From CAYTSA01 sp964440345 (GTDB taxonomy: Bacteria > Desulfobacterota > Desulfovibrionia > Desulfovibrionales > Desulfovibrionaceae): a stretch of 64,000 nucleotides of DNA. Of the stretch, positions 1-8,237 are shown one piece after another. The notes beneath the pieces were generated by a model. That model made no database searches. It worked only from the letters and a program-made list of their open reading frames with translations, and was not told the DNA's origin. The stretch covers positions 1 to 64,000 of the forward strand of contig CAYTSA010000002.1 of NCBI GenBank assembly GCA_964440345.1, given 5' to 3'. Made by a program: the position numbers and the translations under genes. Each line of letters starts with the position of its first letter. Position 1 is the first letter of the stretch.

Positions 1-426
1 GACTACGCCAGACTGTTCGTCGGCCCTTTCCAGCTCCTGGCCCCGCCCTTTGGATCTGTCTACCTGGACGGAGAAGGCCGGCTCATGGGCGATTCCACCA
101 TGGCTCTCAAAGACCTCTATCTTGAAGCTGATCTGGAAATGGCTGACGATTTCAAGAACCCGCCGGATCATATTGCGGCAGAAATGGAATTTCTGTGCTT
201 TTTGCTGCAGATCGAAGCGCAGGCAGAACCTGCGGCAAAGGCGGCGTGCCAGGACCTTCGCCATCGCTTTCTCGACGAGCACCTCGGACGCTGGTTCCAG
301 GAGTTCACTGACAAGGTCGTCCAGAACGCCGAGACCGAGTTTTATCGGACACTCGGCATGTTGACGCGTCTCTTTGTGCAGGAGCAACTCGACGAGATCG
401 AAGCCATGCAAGCACCGTCTCTGTAG
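1..426 (+). CDS. TorD/DmsD/NarJ-family molybdoenzyme chaperone, 3' part only
   Basis: The reading frame is open from the first base of the window to the TAG at 424-426, giving 141 residues of a protein whose N-terminus lies outside. The visible part contains the family's ARLFVGP block, an APP..SVYLD segment, LMGDST and a PPDHIAAEMEFLCFLLQ stretch, all typical of the TorD/DmsD/NarJ all-helical chaperones. Known members bind the twin-arginine signal of a molybdenum- or tungsten-containing oxidoreductase in the cytoplasm and help load the cofactor before Tat export. The partner enzyme is not in the window and presumably lies upstream. An internal ATG at 85 is not the real start, because the conserved ARLFVGP block lies before it. 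Confidence 0.8.
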   Translation, partial: DYARLFVGPFQLLAPPFGSVYLDGEGRLMGDSTMALKDLYLEADLEMADDFKNPPDHIAAEMEFLCFLLQIEAQAEPAAKAACQDLRHRFLDEHLGRWFQEFTDKVVQNAETEFYRTLGMLTRLFVQEQLDEIEAMQAPSL

Positions 427-525
427 TCCGGACGTAGCCATGCTGTACTCTCAAAGGGAGCAGCAAACCATGCTCTGGCGGTTCTCGTTTGTTGAGCCAG
501 GGCCTGATTCTGGCGCATTTTCGCG

Positions 526-555
526 TTGAGACAATGCATCTAAACATTTTATAAT
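526..555 (+). promoter_or_regulatory. Candidate sigma70 promoter upstream of the solute-binding protein gene
   Basis: TTGAGA at 526-531 and a perfect TATAAT at 550-555 are separated by 18 bases. The site lies in the 404-base gap between the TorD-like gene and the gene starting at 831. It is the only strong promoter-like pair I see in this gap; the rest holds no recognisable gene or repeat. The resulting leader would be about 270 bases, so a second, closer promoter is possible. Confidence 0.45.
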
Positions 556-830
556 GGTAACATGCTCTAATCGCAATAGTATTCCGAACAAGCCGCCAGC
601 CGCTTGCAGAAATACCGGCTGACAGGCAAAGGCCGGCAGGTGAATAAACCTATAGCGGGTGACAGAGGGTCAGTTTTTCTCGCACTGTAGCATGAACTTC
701 AGCGGCCAGGCGGAGGCTTCTGGGTAGCTCCACACTGGGCGGCTCTAGGCAGTGACAACCGAGAAAAGCCTTGGTAGAAGTCGTTGATCCGTGCATCGAA
801 TATTCTACCTATTGAACCACTGGAGGCCGC

Positions 831-2093
831 ATGAAACTGTGGGCTACGCTCCTGACGGGTCTGGCTGTTCTTCTGGCCTGGACCGGTGCAAGCAGAGCTG
901 ACGTTGATTTTCTCATCTCCATTTCCGGCGGACGCCAGCGCACGGCCCTGCACACAGAAACGTCAGCGTTCGAGCGTTCCCAGGGCTGCAAGGTCAACAT
1001 TATGACCAAGACACTGGAACAACTGAAGAAAGAGATGTCAAGTCGCAGAGCGCAGCGCGAAATAGGCGACGTCATGCTCTATTACAGCGGACCGCAACTA
1101 CGACAATTGGCTGCATCCGGCGCCATTGCCCCCTTGAACGGCCTGTGGGAAGAGCTGGGTGGAGACGCGGCTTTTGGGAAATTGCGCCACGCGGTCAGTT
1201 TTGGCGACAACATCTACGCCCTGCCTTTGAGCTATTATCCCTGGGCGTTCCATTACAACACGAAAATATTTACCGAAGCCGGCGTCAGCAGCCCCCCAAA
1301 AACCTGGGACGATTTCTTGGCTGCGTGCGAGAAGATCAAGAACATCGGCGTCTATCCTCTGATTATGGGCGCCAAAAACGGCTGGCCTTTGGGGGGATGG
1401 TTCGACTACTTGAACCTGCGCGTCAACGGGTTGGAGTTTCACCTGCAACTGCTGGCTGGCAATATCCCCTTTACCGATTCACGGGTAGCGACCATACTGA
1501 AGCAATGGGCTCTGCTCATAAACAACGGCTACTTTCATCCCAGATGGAACGAACTGAAATGGAACGAAGCCCTGCCCTACATGTACTCCGCCCGGCGCAA
1601 CAGCGGCGAAAGCGCGGCCATGTATCTGATGGGCAGCTTCATTGGCAATACTATAGCCAGCATGGAACGCGACAACTTCGACTTTTTTCGCTTCCCTGTG
1701 TTTTACCGTGAGGCGCCGGTGTTCGAAGACGCTCCACTGGACGTCATTGTCATGGCCGCCGCCCCCTCCGACAATGAAGACGCTGTGGCTTTTCTTAAAC
1801 ACTGGGCCAGGGCCGATATCCAGGCCAGATACAACTACGCCATCCACATGCTGCCGCCTCACCAGCTAGCGCCCAAGCCAGGCGCACCCAACGTGGCGAA
1901 ACAACTGGAAATACTTTCCAATACAGACGGCTACGCCCAGTTCTTTGACCGGGACTCACACCCAGCCTTATGGGAGCTGGCCAAACCGGTTCTGAAAGAC
2001 TTCATGAAAAAGCCGGACGTTGTCAAAACGCAGCATGCCCTGGAGCAGGCGCGCCAGAAAGTCTACAGCAACGCAGCCGTGGAGATGGAGTAG
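831..2093 (+). CDS. Extracellular solute-binding protein, family 1 (sugar-type ABC transporter component)
   Basis: The 420-residue protein starts with a clear Sec signal peptide (K3, hydrophobic core, cleavage near SRA-D at residues 22-24). The ATG is preceded by a GGAG at about 7 bases. The mature part has the layout of family-1 periplasmic binding proteins: LISISGG at the start of the first lobe, a G-D-V-M..YSGPQLRQLA segment, and the diagnostic YALPLSYYPWAFHYNTKIF.EAG..SPPKTWDDF block near residues 125-160. The family captures sugars, polyols or similar solutes in the periplasm for an ABC importer or a chemoreceptor. No permease or ATPase gene lies beside it, and the downstream neighbour is convergent, so its partner is unknown. 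Confidence 0.8.
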   Translation: MKLWATLLTGLAVLLAWTGASRADVDFLISISGGRQRTALHTETSAFERSQGCKVNIMTKTLEQLKKEMSSRRAQREIGDVMLYYSGPQLRQLAASGAIAPLNGLWEELGGDAAFGKLRHAVSFGDNIYALPLSYYPWAFHYNTKIFTEAGVSSPPKTWDDFLAACEKIKNIGVYPLIMGAKNGWPLGGWFDYLNLRVNGLEFHLQLLAGNIPFTDSRVATILKQWALLINNGYFHPRWNELKWNEALPYMYSARRNSGESAAMYLMGSFIGNTIASMERDNFDFFRFPVFYREAPVFEDAPLDVIVMAAAPSDNEDAVAFLKHWARADIQARYNYAIHMLPPHQLAPKPGAPNVAKQLEILSNTDGYAQFFDRDSHPALWELAKPVLKDFMKKPDVVKTQHALEQARQKVYSNAAVEME

Positions 2094-2121
2094 CCGCTTT
2101 CGGTTTGGCCGGCTGGTGGAC

Positions 2122-3069
2122 CTATGTGCTTTGCACCGTAAACGACTCTTTTTTCACCTGCTGCAACACAGCCATGGCTGAGGCCACTATGCCGGAGACA
2201 TCGTTGGCGCTGCTGGGCACGATCATGGTGTTGGAGGTCTTGGCCAGGTTGCCGAATTCCTTGATGTACTGCTCAGCCACGCGCAGACTGGCCGCTTCCT
2301 GGCCGCCCGCGGCTGTCAGCTTCTCGCCTATGGCCCGGATACCCTCGGCCGTAGCTATGGCGACAAGCCGTATTTCTTCGCTGCGGCCTTCAGCCTCGTT
2401 GATGCGCTTCTGCTTTTCGCCCTCAGAGCGTAGAATGGCGTCCTGCCGCTCGCCCTCGGCTCTGTTGATAGTGGACTGCCGCACGCCCTCTGATTCAGCG
2501 ATGGAGGCCCGCTTTTGCCGCTCGGCGGTCATCTGCGCCTCCATGGCCTGTTTTACGGATTCCGGCGGAATGATGTCCTTGACTTCGTAACGCAGCACCT
2601 TCACGCCCCAAGCTTGCGCGGCCTGGTCTATGCTGTCCACCACCTGGGCATTGATGCTCTCGCGCTCCTCAAATGTCTTGTCCAGGTCTATGCGGCCAAT
2701 GCAGCTGCGCAAGGTAGTCTGGGCCAGCTGCGAGGCGGCCTGTTTGTAGTTGTTGATCCCGTAGGCGGCCAGCTTGCTGTCCTGCACCTGCACGTAAATA
2801 AACCCGTCGATGTCCACGGTAACGTTGTCCTTAGTGATGCACGTCTGGGAGGGGATGTCCATTACCTCCTCTTTGAGCGAATACTTGTACGCCACTTTGT
2901 CCAAAAAGGGCATGAGGATGTGAAATCCAGCGCCCAACGTGCCACGGTACTTACCCAACCGTTCGACGATGTACTCGCTTTTTTGCGGCACGATAACCGC
3001 AGTCTTCACTATGACGATAACAAAAAAAACAGCCAGGACAACGACGGCTGTTAACGGTGCGCTGAACAT
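2122..3069 (-). CDS. SPFH/Band 7 membrane protein, paraslipin (QmcA-like)
   Basis: This 315-residue protein has one N-terminal membrane segment (about residues 5-25), then a Band 7/SPFH domain with the hallmark VPQ...IVERLGKY and DIPSQ.CITKDNV blocks. A long charged helical region rich in A, E, R and Q (about 190-260) and a conserved C-terminal QYIKEFGNLAK follow. Members assemble into rings or cages at the inner membrane and act in membrane quality control, often with FtsH. The ATG has an AAGGAGAG ribosome site. It lies 15 bases after the NfeD gene on the same strand, the usual paraslipin/NfeD pairing, so the two are read as one operon. Confidence 0.9.
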   Translation of the reverse strand: MFSAPLTAVVVLAVFFVIVIVKTAVIVPQKSEYIVERLGKYRGTLGAGFHILMPFLDKVAYKYSLKEEVMDIPSQTCITKDNVTVDIDGFIYVQVQDSKLAAYGINNYKQAASQLAQTTLRSCIGRIDLDKTFEERESINAQVVDSIDQAAQAWGVKVLRYEVKDIIPPESVKQAMEAQMTAERQKRASIAESEGVRQSTINRAEGERQDAILRSEGEKQKRINEAEGRSEEIRLVAIATAEGIRAIGEKLTAAGGQEAASLRVAEQYIKEFGNLAKTSNTMIVPSSANDVSGIVASAMAVLQQVKKESFTVQST

Positions 3070-3084
3070 GGTTCTCTCCTTGGG

Positions 3085-3543
3085 TCAGGCTTTTCGCACG
3101 CGAAAAGTCAGCTTCGCCGAATCGGCGTATTCCACCAGTGTTACTGTTTCACCCGCGGCCACAGGCTCGTCAGCCTCAGCCGCCCACAGAGAGCCCCGGT
3201 GCTGAATGCGGCCGCGGCGCGGAGGCTGAATGGCTTTCACCACCACAGCCTGGGCATTGGCCGGGAAGTCATCCAGGTCATTGGAGGCTTCGTCAGTCTG
3301 ACCGGCAAAGACCCGTATAAAATATTTGCGCAGCAACAAAATGGACGCCAAAGACGCCACAATGAACAGAACCACTTGCCAGGTGAGGCTTAGGTCCACC
3401 GCCAGCAGCACAGCAGATGTGACCAGACAGCCAATGCCGAAAAACAGGACAATGAAGCCCGGCATGGCCAGCTCCAGAAAAAACAAGGCCACGCCCAGAA
3501 TAAACCACCACAGCCAGGGTTCAGACAAGAATTGTATGTCCAT
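3085..3543 (-). CDS. NfeD-family membrane protein (short NfeD, partner of paraslipin)
   Basis: The 152-residue protein has about four closely packed hydrophobic segments in residues 8-75 (WLWWFILGVALFFLELAMPG at the front) and a soluble C-terminal OB-fold-like domain carrying G-R-I-Q-H-R-G and the family's G-E-T-V-T-L-V pattern. Short NfeD proteins lack the ClpP-class protease half and are thought to modulate their SPFH partner, which follows 15 bases downstream. I placed the start at the ATG at 3543, where homology begins. In-frame ATGs upstream at 3579 and 3606 would add residues without membrane or domain character. No strong ribosome site decides between them. Confidence 0.85.
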   Translation of the reverse strand: MDIQFLSEPWLWWFILGVALFFLELAMPGFIVLFFGIGCLVTSAVLLAVDLSLTWQVVLFIVASLASILLLRKYFIRVFAGQTDEASNDLDDFPANAQAVVVKAIQPPRRGRIQHRGSLWAAEADEPVAAGETVTLVEYADSAKLTFRVRKA

Positions 3544-4004
3544 AACAAACTCGTTTTGCTGATTATCACACACAAACATCCTGACAATTCTTATGCAGAT
3601 ATACACCTGCGGCCATTTTTCAGCAAGCTGAAAACGTCAATCGCTGAAAACGTCATTATCCCTTCACATGAGAGGCCGTTTTTTACCTAAAAGACGCCAA
3701 TTATTTCACTGGAGCGTCACGAATGATCATCTCCCTTAGCTTGTGTTAAGAAATCAAACGATTGTTAAGACTCATCCTTTTTAACAAAAACATAAAAACA
3801 CTTCTTGGAATTCATTGCTCATGGCTACCTCTCAGCTTCTCATTAGAGTTATATATGACCCCAGTTTTTTGCAACACTATAAACTAACAGAGAACAGCTA
3901 CCAAAAAATTAATTCGTCCATATCGTTATATCGCCTGCAGGGTACAGACTGCAGTACATTGTTCAAGCGGGGGCGAGCAAACGCATCGTTCACAGTATTG
4001 CCAC
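3544..4004. other. Intergenic region without a recognisable gene
   Basis: This 461-base stretch between the divergent NfeD and ArsR genes is much richer in A and T than its surroundings, especially 3690-3930, with several TTAACA/TTAAGA runs at 3740-3790. It must hold promoters for both flanking genes, but I cannot pick a convincing -35/-10 pair on either strand. A short frame at 3815-4090 has no family resemblance. Confidence 0.5.
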
Positions 4005-4454
4005 TTGACCACAGCGCAACCCCCGGGCTACTACTCAATCATGTGTCCGCAGCGATTATCTTACGGCGGCAAAACGCCGAGCGAGCATGACGAGCATGGG
4101 CATGACGAACGCCCTGACAGCGAAAACGGCGGGCTTCTTGGCTCTGAGCGTTTGCCAGCCCTCAACGCCGACGCAGACCCGGACCGTTGCGCCCAGATGT
4201 TCAAGGCGCTCTCCAACCCGCACCGGCTGCGCATTTTCATGCGGCTGGCCGGCGCCCTGAACGACTCTGGCCCGGCGGAATATCCCGTTGGAGAACTCGG
4301 CGAAGACCTGAACATTGCCCGGTCCACCCTTTCCCACCATCTGCGCGAGCTGAACGCCGCAAGCCTGATCCGCACCCGGCGCGACGGCCGGGTGATCCTG
4401 TGCAAGGCGGACAAATCCTCCCTGGCCGAGCTGGCCTCCATCTTCATCGCCTGA
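4005..4454 (+). CDS. ArsR/SmtB-family winged-helix transcriptional regulator
   Basis: The C-terminal two thirds is a typical ArsR domain: MFKALSNPHRLRIF (dimer/first helix, about residues 65-78), then a recognition helix around ARSTLSHHLRELNAASLI (about 104-122), and the wing RTRRDGRVILCKAD. Such proteins repress operons and usually release DNA on binding a metal or thiol reagent. The canonical CxC metal site of ArsR is not present. The N-terminal extension contains a His/Asp/Glu cluster (residues 27-40), which could bind metal or may not be translated. The start is uncertain: the TTG at 4005 gives the full frame and an ATG at 4041 is the alternative; neither has a good ribosome site. No target operon is obvious nearby. 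Confidence 0.75.
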   Translation: MTTAQPPGYYSIMCPQRLSYGGKTPSEHDEHGHDERPDSENGGLLGSERLPALNADADPDRCAQMFKALSNPHRLRIFMRLAGALNDSGPAEYPVGELGEDLNIARSTLSHHLRELNAASLIRTRRDGRVILCKADKSSLAELASIFIA

Positions 4455-4719
4455 TCACTGGCCGACTGCCCATAATTGCTGGTCAGCCGCCGTTTAGGTA
4501 CTCCACTATTTCTACGTCGTGGGCGTCTCGTCTGTCCCAACGAAACACATTCTCCATTGAGCGTTGATGCAAATGAAGTATTGGCTGTCGCGGACTCCTC
4601 TCAATGATTCAAGTGTGTTTCCAGGGGGATGCGCGAATCCTGAAGATTTTTATTCTCTGCAAAATGCGAAGTTTTCGCCAGGCGGCCCTTTGCCATCCAG
4701 CAGCAAGCTGGAACGCTCA

Positions 4720-4745
4720 CGCCGCCACGCGCGTGCGGCGGTTTT
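4720..4745 (+). terminator. Possible intrinsic terminator
   Basis: CGCCGC at 4720-4725 pairs with GCGGCG at 4735-4740 across a 9-base loop, followed by G-TTTT at 4741-4745. It lies 265 bases after the ArsR gene and 120 bases before the flagellar sigma54 promoter, so it could insulate the hook gene. The T-run is short. Confidence 0.4.
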
Positions 4746-4864
4746 GCCCTTGAAAAATTGAGTCATTCCTCGCGTGCAACGCGCCATCCGTGCAGGTCAA
4801 GTTCTTTTGCTGCACACACGACGGTTCCCCCCCGCTCTTCGTCAGTGCTCCTGTGGCGCACTCT

Positions 4865-4879
4865 TGGCACGTTCCCTGC
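4865..4879 (+). promoter_or_regulatory. Sigma54 (RpoN) promoter of the flagellar hook gene
   Basis: TGGCAC at 4865-4870 and CTGC at 4876-4879 are separated by five bases, so the invariant GG and GC dinucleotides are exactly 12 bases apart, as the sigma54 consensus TGGCAC-N5-TTGC requires. The site is 67 bases upstream of the flgE start. Hook genes are sigma54-dependent in many polarly flagellated bacteria, which fits. An activator binding site would be expected upstream, but I cannot identify one. Confidence 0.85.
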
Positions 4880-4946
4880 TTATTCACTGGCGGAGGAATT
4901 TTTTTCCCGGCCTGGAGAGGGACCGGCAACGAGAGGAGTGCAGGTT

Positions 4947-6461
4947 ATGTCATTTTCTTCCATGTACATCGGCGCCACTGGCATGAAAGCGCACGGCGAA
5001 GGCATGAGCGTCTTGGGCAACAACATTGCCAACGTCAACACCGTAGGCTTCAAAGAGTCGGATTTCCACTTCGCCGATCTCATCAGCGAACACGTGACCA
5101 CGGGCGAGCCCGGAGGCGTTTCCCAGCGCGGCCTGGGCGTCGGCGTCAACGACGTGCAGATAAACTATCACCAGGGGGCCACAAACCCCACCAACACCAC
5201 CACCGACCTGGCCATCAACGGCAAGGGGTTTTTCCGCGTTTCGGACAATGGCGAACTGTTCTACACCCGGGCTGGCACTTTCCGCTTTGACAAGGACGGC
5301 TTCCTGGTGGACCCGCACGGCTACCGCGTGCAGGGCCAGCAAATTTCTGACGGCGGCGCAGCCGCCACCGGGGACATACAGCTTTCCCTGGACGACAACG
5401 GGCAGTTCTACATAGAGCCCGAGGCCACCACCCGAGTGAGCCTGTACACCAACCTGGGCGACGACGGACACGACGCCTCCACCAGCACAACAAACCCTTT
5501 CTTCGCCATGATCAACAACTGGGACGCCGGCAACACGCAAGCGCCCCTGAACTCTTCTGCTTTTTCCTACCAAGACACCGTCACTGTGTATGACGGCAAC
5601 GGCAAAACGCAGGAGCTGAGCGTCTACTACGACGAAGTAACCATGAGCAACGCTGGCGGCGTCAGTTACTTGGAGTACATGGTCACGCTGCCGCCAGACG
5701 CTGTGGCCGAAGGCAACGGCGTACTGATGATGGGAACCCTGACCTTCAACAACGAGGGCCAGCTTATAAACCAGTCCGCCTACACCATGGACGATCCAAC
5801 AGCAGACGCCACTGACCTGAGCAACTGGACGCCAGCGGCGTTTTCTGAGGAAGGTTTTGCCCAGATGAACGTCTCCTACGCCGCCACGGGCGATATACCG
5901 GCCAGTTCCACCACGCTGTCTCTGGATCTGGGGCTACGCAATACGTCTGGCGGCTGGCAGACAAGGGCGAACTCCACCGCAGCGGACATCGGCTCCAACG
6001 CCGGCGCTCTACCCGGCGCAACATGGGAGTCCCAGCCTCCCTCTACCACGCATTACGCAGGCACGTCCTCGACCATCATGCAAACCCAGAACGGTTTTCC
6101 CAGCGGCTTTCTGAACCGCATCGACGTAGGAACCGACGGGATTGTCTCAGGCTACTACTCCAACGGGCAGGTGGGCGAGCTGTACCAGATAAACCTGTAC
6201 AACTTTCCCAGCGAATATGGCCTGCGCAGCGAAGGAGGCAATCTCTACTCGGCCACGAACCAGTCCGGCGCAGCCATAGAGGGCTCGCCCGAGATCGGCG
6301 GCCTGGGCTCCATCAGCCAGAGTTCGCTGGAAGAGTCCAACGTGGACCTGGCCGAGGAAATGGTCATGATGATCACCACCCAGCGCGGCTTCCAGGCCAA
6401 CGGCAAGACCATCACCACGTCGGATTCGCTGCTGAACACGGCCATCAGCATGAAGCGGTAG
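4947..6461 (+). CDS. flgE: Flagellar hook protein FlgE
   Basis: The 504-residue protein has both terminal rod/hook signatures: an N-terminal SSMYIGATGMKAHGEGM..LGNNIANVNTVGFK block and a C-terminal ESNVDLAEEMVMMI..QRGFQANGKTI..SD.LL block. These form the coiled inner tube of the hook. Between them are the FlgE-type domains (GFFRVSD.G.L.YTRAG.F..D..G.LV near residues 90-115). It is about 100 residues longer than enteric FlgE, with extra surface-domain sequence in the middle. I chose the ATG at 4947 because it begins the conserved N-terminus and has a GAGAGGAG ribosome site 8 bases upstream; the frame stays open to 4758 but without homology. It stands alone behind its sigma54 promoter, 19 kb from the export genes. 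Confidence 0.93.
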   Translation: MSFSSMYIGATGMKAHGEGMSVLGNNIANVNTVGFKESDFHFADLISEHVTTGEPGGVSQRGLGVGVNDVQINYHQGATNPTNTTTDLAINGKGFFRVSDNGELFYTRAGTFRFDKDGFLVDPHGYRVQGQQISDGGAAATGDIQLSLDDNGQFYIEPEATTRVSLYTNLGDDGHDASTSTTNPFFAMINNWDAGNTQAPLNSSAFSYQDTVTVYDGNGKTQELSVYYDEVTMSNAGGVSYLEYMVTLPPDAVAEGNGVLMMGTLTFNNEGQLINQSAYTMDDPTADATDLSNWTPAAFSEEGFAQMNVSYAATGDIPASSTTLSLDLGLRNTSGGWQTRANSTAADIGSNAGALPGATWESQPPSTTHYAGTSSTIMQTQNGFPSGFLNRIDVGTDGIVSGYYSNGQVGELYQINLYNFPSEYGLRSEGGNLYSATNQSGAAIEGSPEIGGLGSISQSSLEESNVDLAEEMVMMITTQRGFQANGKTITTSDSLLNTAISMKR

Positions 6462-6564
6462 GGAGAGATGGGGGGCGCGTAATTAGCTGAGGATGATTTT
6501 GCTAAAAGAGATAAAAGGGGTTCCCGATCCGGCCCATACGGTTGAGATTTCGGGAAATATTCTG

Positions 6565-6595
6565 AGCCCTTCGATGCCGCCAACATCGAAGGGCT
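6565..6595. terminator. Hairpin between convergent genes, likely bidirectional terminator
   Basis: AGCCCTTCGATG at 6565-6576 and CATCGAAGGGCT at 6584-6595 form a perfect 12-bp stem with a 7-base loop. It lies between the 3' ends of flgE and the HigA-like gene. The flanks are only moderately T-rich (TGTCCTTT on the plus side), so termination efficiency is uncertain. Confidence 0.6.
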
Positions 6596-6601
6596 TGTCC
6601 T

Positions 6602-7798
6602 TTAGAAAAAGTACTTCCGCACCTCCCCGGCACCCACGTGCTGGGAAAGGATTCTGTAATTGTTCTTTTCACGGCGCACTCGTCCCGCGACAATTGCAGG
6701 ATGGACGCCGCATTGTCCGGCCAGTTCTTTCACATCAGACAACTTTCCTGTCTCTTTGGCCGGGTGGACGTCCCACAATTCGTCAGGAATTACAGAGCTT
6801 TGCGCCAGCAAATCTGCTTCTTTTTCAATTCCTTCCAGAGCCCGAATCTCAAGATCGTCAATGATGTATCCGCAGTCTGCCGTTACGTGCCGCTTGGCGT
6901 GGTGCGCCAATTCATGCAGCAGAGTGAACCAGAAATAATCCAAACGGTCATACCGCATGGTTAGCGCCACAACCGGCGCCCCGTTCTCAAGCAACAGAGC
7001 GGCTCCATCCAAATAAGTGCGCTTGAAATGAGGTTCGATGACCAGGATAACGCCTCTGCTGGCCAGAAATTCCTTGGCCTTAAGCGGACCGTCATGAAAA
7101 ATGCTCATTGTAATAAGTTCACGCAAAAGGTCGGCGTCCACCACCTCCTGGGAGCCACGCACAGGCAGCGTATTAACGACTTCGCGGGCTTTGCGGCCTA
7201 CTTCAACCAGCCATATCTGCAGGGCAAAGGAGTCATTTTTTGCGTTGCGGCGTTCTGCCTGCCGCAAACAGGCCTCAGGCAAAACCAGTGGGGCGTTGGC
7301 TTCGGCAAAATAATTGCGAACAAGCTCTTCCGCCCTGGTCTTGAGGTTTCTCCCTTTTTCTATCAGCCCTCTGGCGGCCATCTCCGCCAGAGGAAACCGT
7401 TTCCAGTCTAACCCCTCTACCTGTTCGGGTATACGAGATTGACCATCCTGCAAAAGGGACTCCGCTGGTATCTCCAAATGGGTGTGCAAGGCGCGAACCA
7501 TGTCCAGCGTCAGGGGCCTCTTCCCGTTAAGCACCTGCGAGACAACGCTACGGCTGCCAATGTACGGCTCCAAGTCTTTCTGCGTTAGTCCCCGCTGATC
7601 CATGACAAAACGGATGGCTTCGACGGCAGAAGGGGGTTCAATCGGGTAGTTGGCCTCTTCATACATTTCTACCAGGGCAGTCAAAAGCTCCAGCCGGTCA
7701 AACTCTTCTGTTCCAGGTTTTGCGTCCATCACGTCGTCAAGAAGCGCAAGAGCCCGATCATAGTCTGCTTCGTTTTTAATGAGTCGAATAGATTCCAT
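6602..7798 (-). CDS. HigA-type antitoxin fused to an ImmA/IrrE zinc metallopeptidase
   Basis: The 398-residue protein has two parts. Residues about 1-120 form a HigA-like antitoxin with an Xre helix-turn-helix (QRGLTQKDLEPYIGSRSVVSQVL..KRPLTLDMVRALH). Residues about 240-330 hold a gluzincin HEXXH site (LHELAHHAKRH) with a downstream KEADLLAQ that supplies the usual third zinc ligand. The antitoxin half would neutralise the HigB toxin encoded just upstream and repress their promoter. The peptidase half suggests self-cleavage or cleavage of a partner, as with ImmA and IrrE. I chose the ATG at 7798, with a GGGAGG site 8 bases upstream. A GTG at 7807 lies too close to that site. The gap to the toxin gene is 18 bases. 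Confidence 0.85.
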   Translation of the reverse strand: MESIRLIKNEADYDRALALLDDVMDAKPGTEEFDRLELLTALVEMYEEANYPIEPPSAVEAIRFVMDQRGLTQKDLEPYIGSRSVVSQVLNGKRPLTLDMVRALHTHLEIPAESLLQDGQSRIPEQVEGLDWKRFPLAEMAARGLIEKGRNLKTRAEELVRNYFAEANAPLVLPEACLRQAERRNAKNDSFALQIWLVEVGRKAREVVNTLPVRGSQEVVDADLLRELITMSIFHDGPLKAKEFLASRGVILVIEPHFKRTYLDGAALLLENGAPVVALTMRYDRLDYFWFTLLHELAHHAKRHVTADCGYIIDDLEIRALEGIEKEADLLAQSSVIPDELWDVHPAKETGKLSDVKELAGQCGVHPAIVAGRVRREKNNYRILSQHVGAGEVRKYFF

Positions 7799-7816
7799 GC
7801 GTTTCACCTCCCACGC

Positions 7817-8110
7817 TCAAACGGTTAGCGCATCCACCTTGTCATATTCAGCGTGAGTGCCGATGAAGCGGATGTACGCCACCTGTCCGGAAAAATTGAT
7901 TCTCACAATCAAACGATACGTATTACCCTTGATTTTGAAAATGTATCGATCATTTCCAGCGTATCTGACAGAAGGATACTTTTCCTGAACACTTCCAAGA
8001 TCAACGAATCGTTTGGAGCGAAAATCACGATACCAAGCCCGCATCTGGCTTTCACAATCAAAATGTCGCTCCCAAAACTCACGAAGCGCGCGGACTGATA
8101 TCACGTGCAT
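7817..8110 (-). CDS. higB: HigB-family mRNA-interferase toxin
   Basis: The 97-residue protein matches the HigB_toxin family along its whole length: MHVIS...LREFWERH at the start, the AWYRDFRSKRF region, then RY.FKIKGN.YRLIVRI and the C-terminal VAYIRFIGTHAEYDKVDA. Members fold like RelE, bind the ribosome and cut mRNA. It precedes its antitoxin gene, the usual HigBA order. I placed the start at the conserved MHVIS (8110); the frame continues upstream but without similarity. The upstream DNA carries a strong palindrome likely to be the operator. There is no clear ribosome site, in keeping with weak toxin translation. Confidence 0.88.
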   Translation of the reverse strand: MHVISVRALREFWERHFDCESQMRAWYRDFRSKRFVDLGSVQEKYPSVRYAGNDRYIFKIKGNTYRLIVRINFSGQVAYIRFIGTHAEYDKVDALTV

Positions 8111-8150
8111 GAAACACTTGTATGCTTTTACAAAATGAATGTCAATAGAA

Positions 8151-8181
8151 TGTTTGCACTTTGCAAACAATTTTGTTTGCA
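8151..8181 (-). promoter_or_regulatory. Probable HigA operator palindrome upstream of higB
   Basis: TGCAAACAA and TTGTTTGCA form a perfect 9-bp inverted repeat with a 2-base centre at 8162-8181. A further half-site, TGTTTGCA, lies at 8151-8158. On the minus strand the palindrome directly follows a TATAAA-like -10 box, and a perfect TTGACA lies at 8145-8140. Antitoxins with Xre domains usually repress their own operon from such sites. Confidence 0.6.
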
Positions 8182-8237
8182 CTTTTATAATCTGCAGATT
8201 GACACAAGCTAAACTGTCCTACTACCTACCTCAGCCC

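Noticed and set aside
3815..4090. 91-codon frame in the AT-rich region upstream of the ArsR gene
   Set aside because: No ribosome site or family resemblance, and it overlaps the regulator start.
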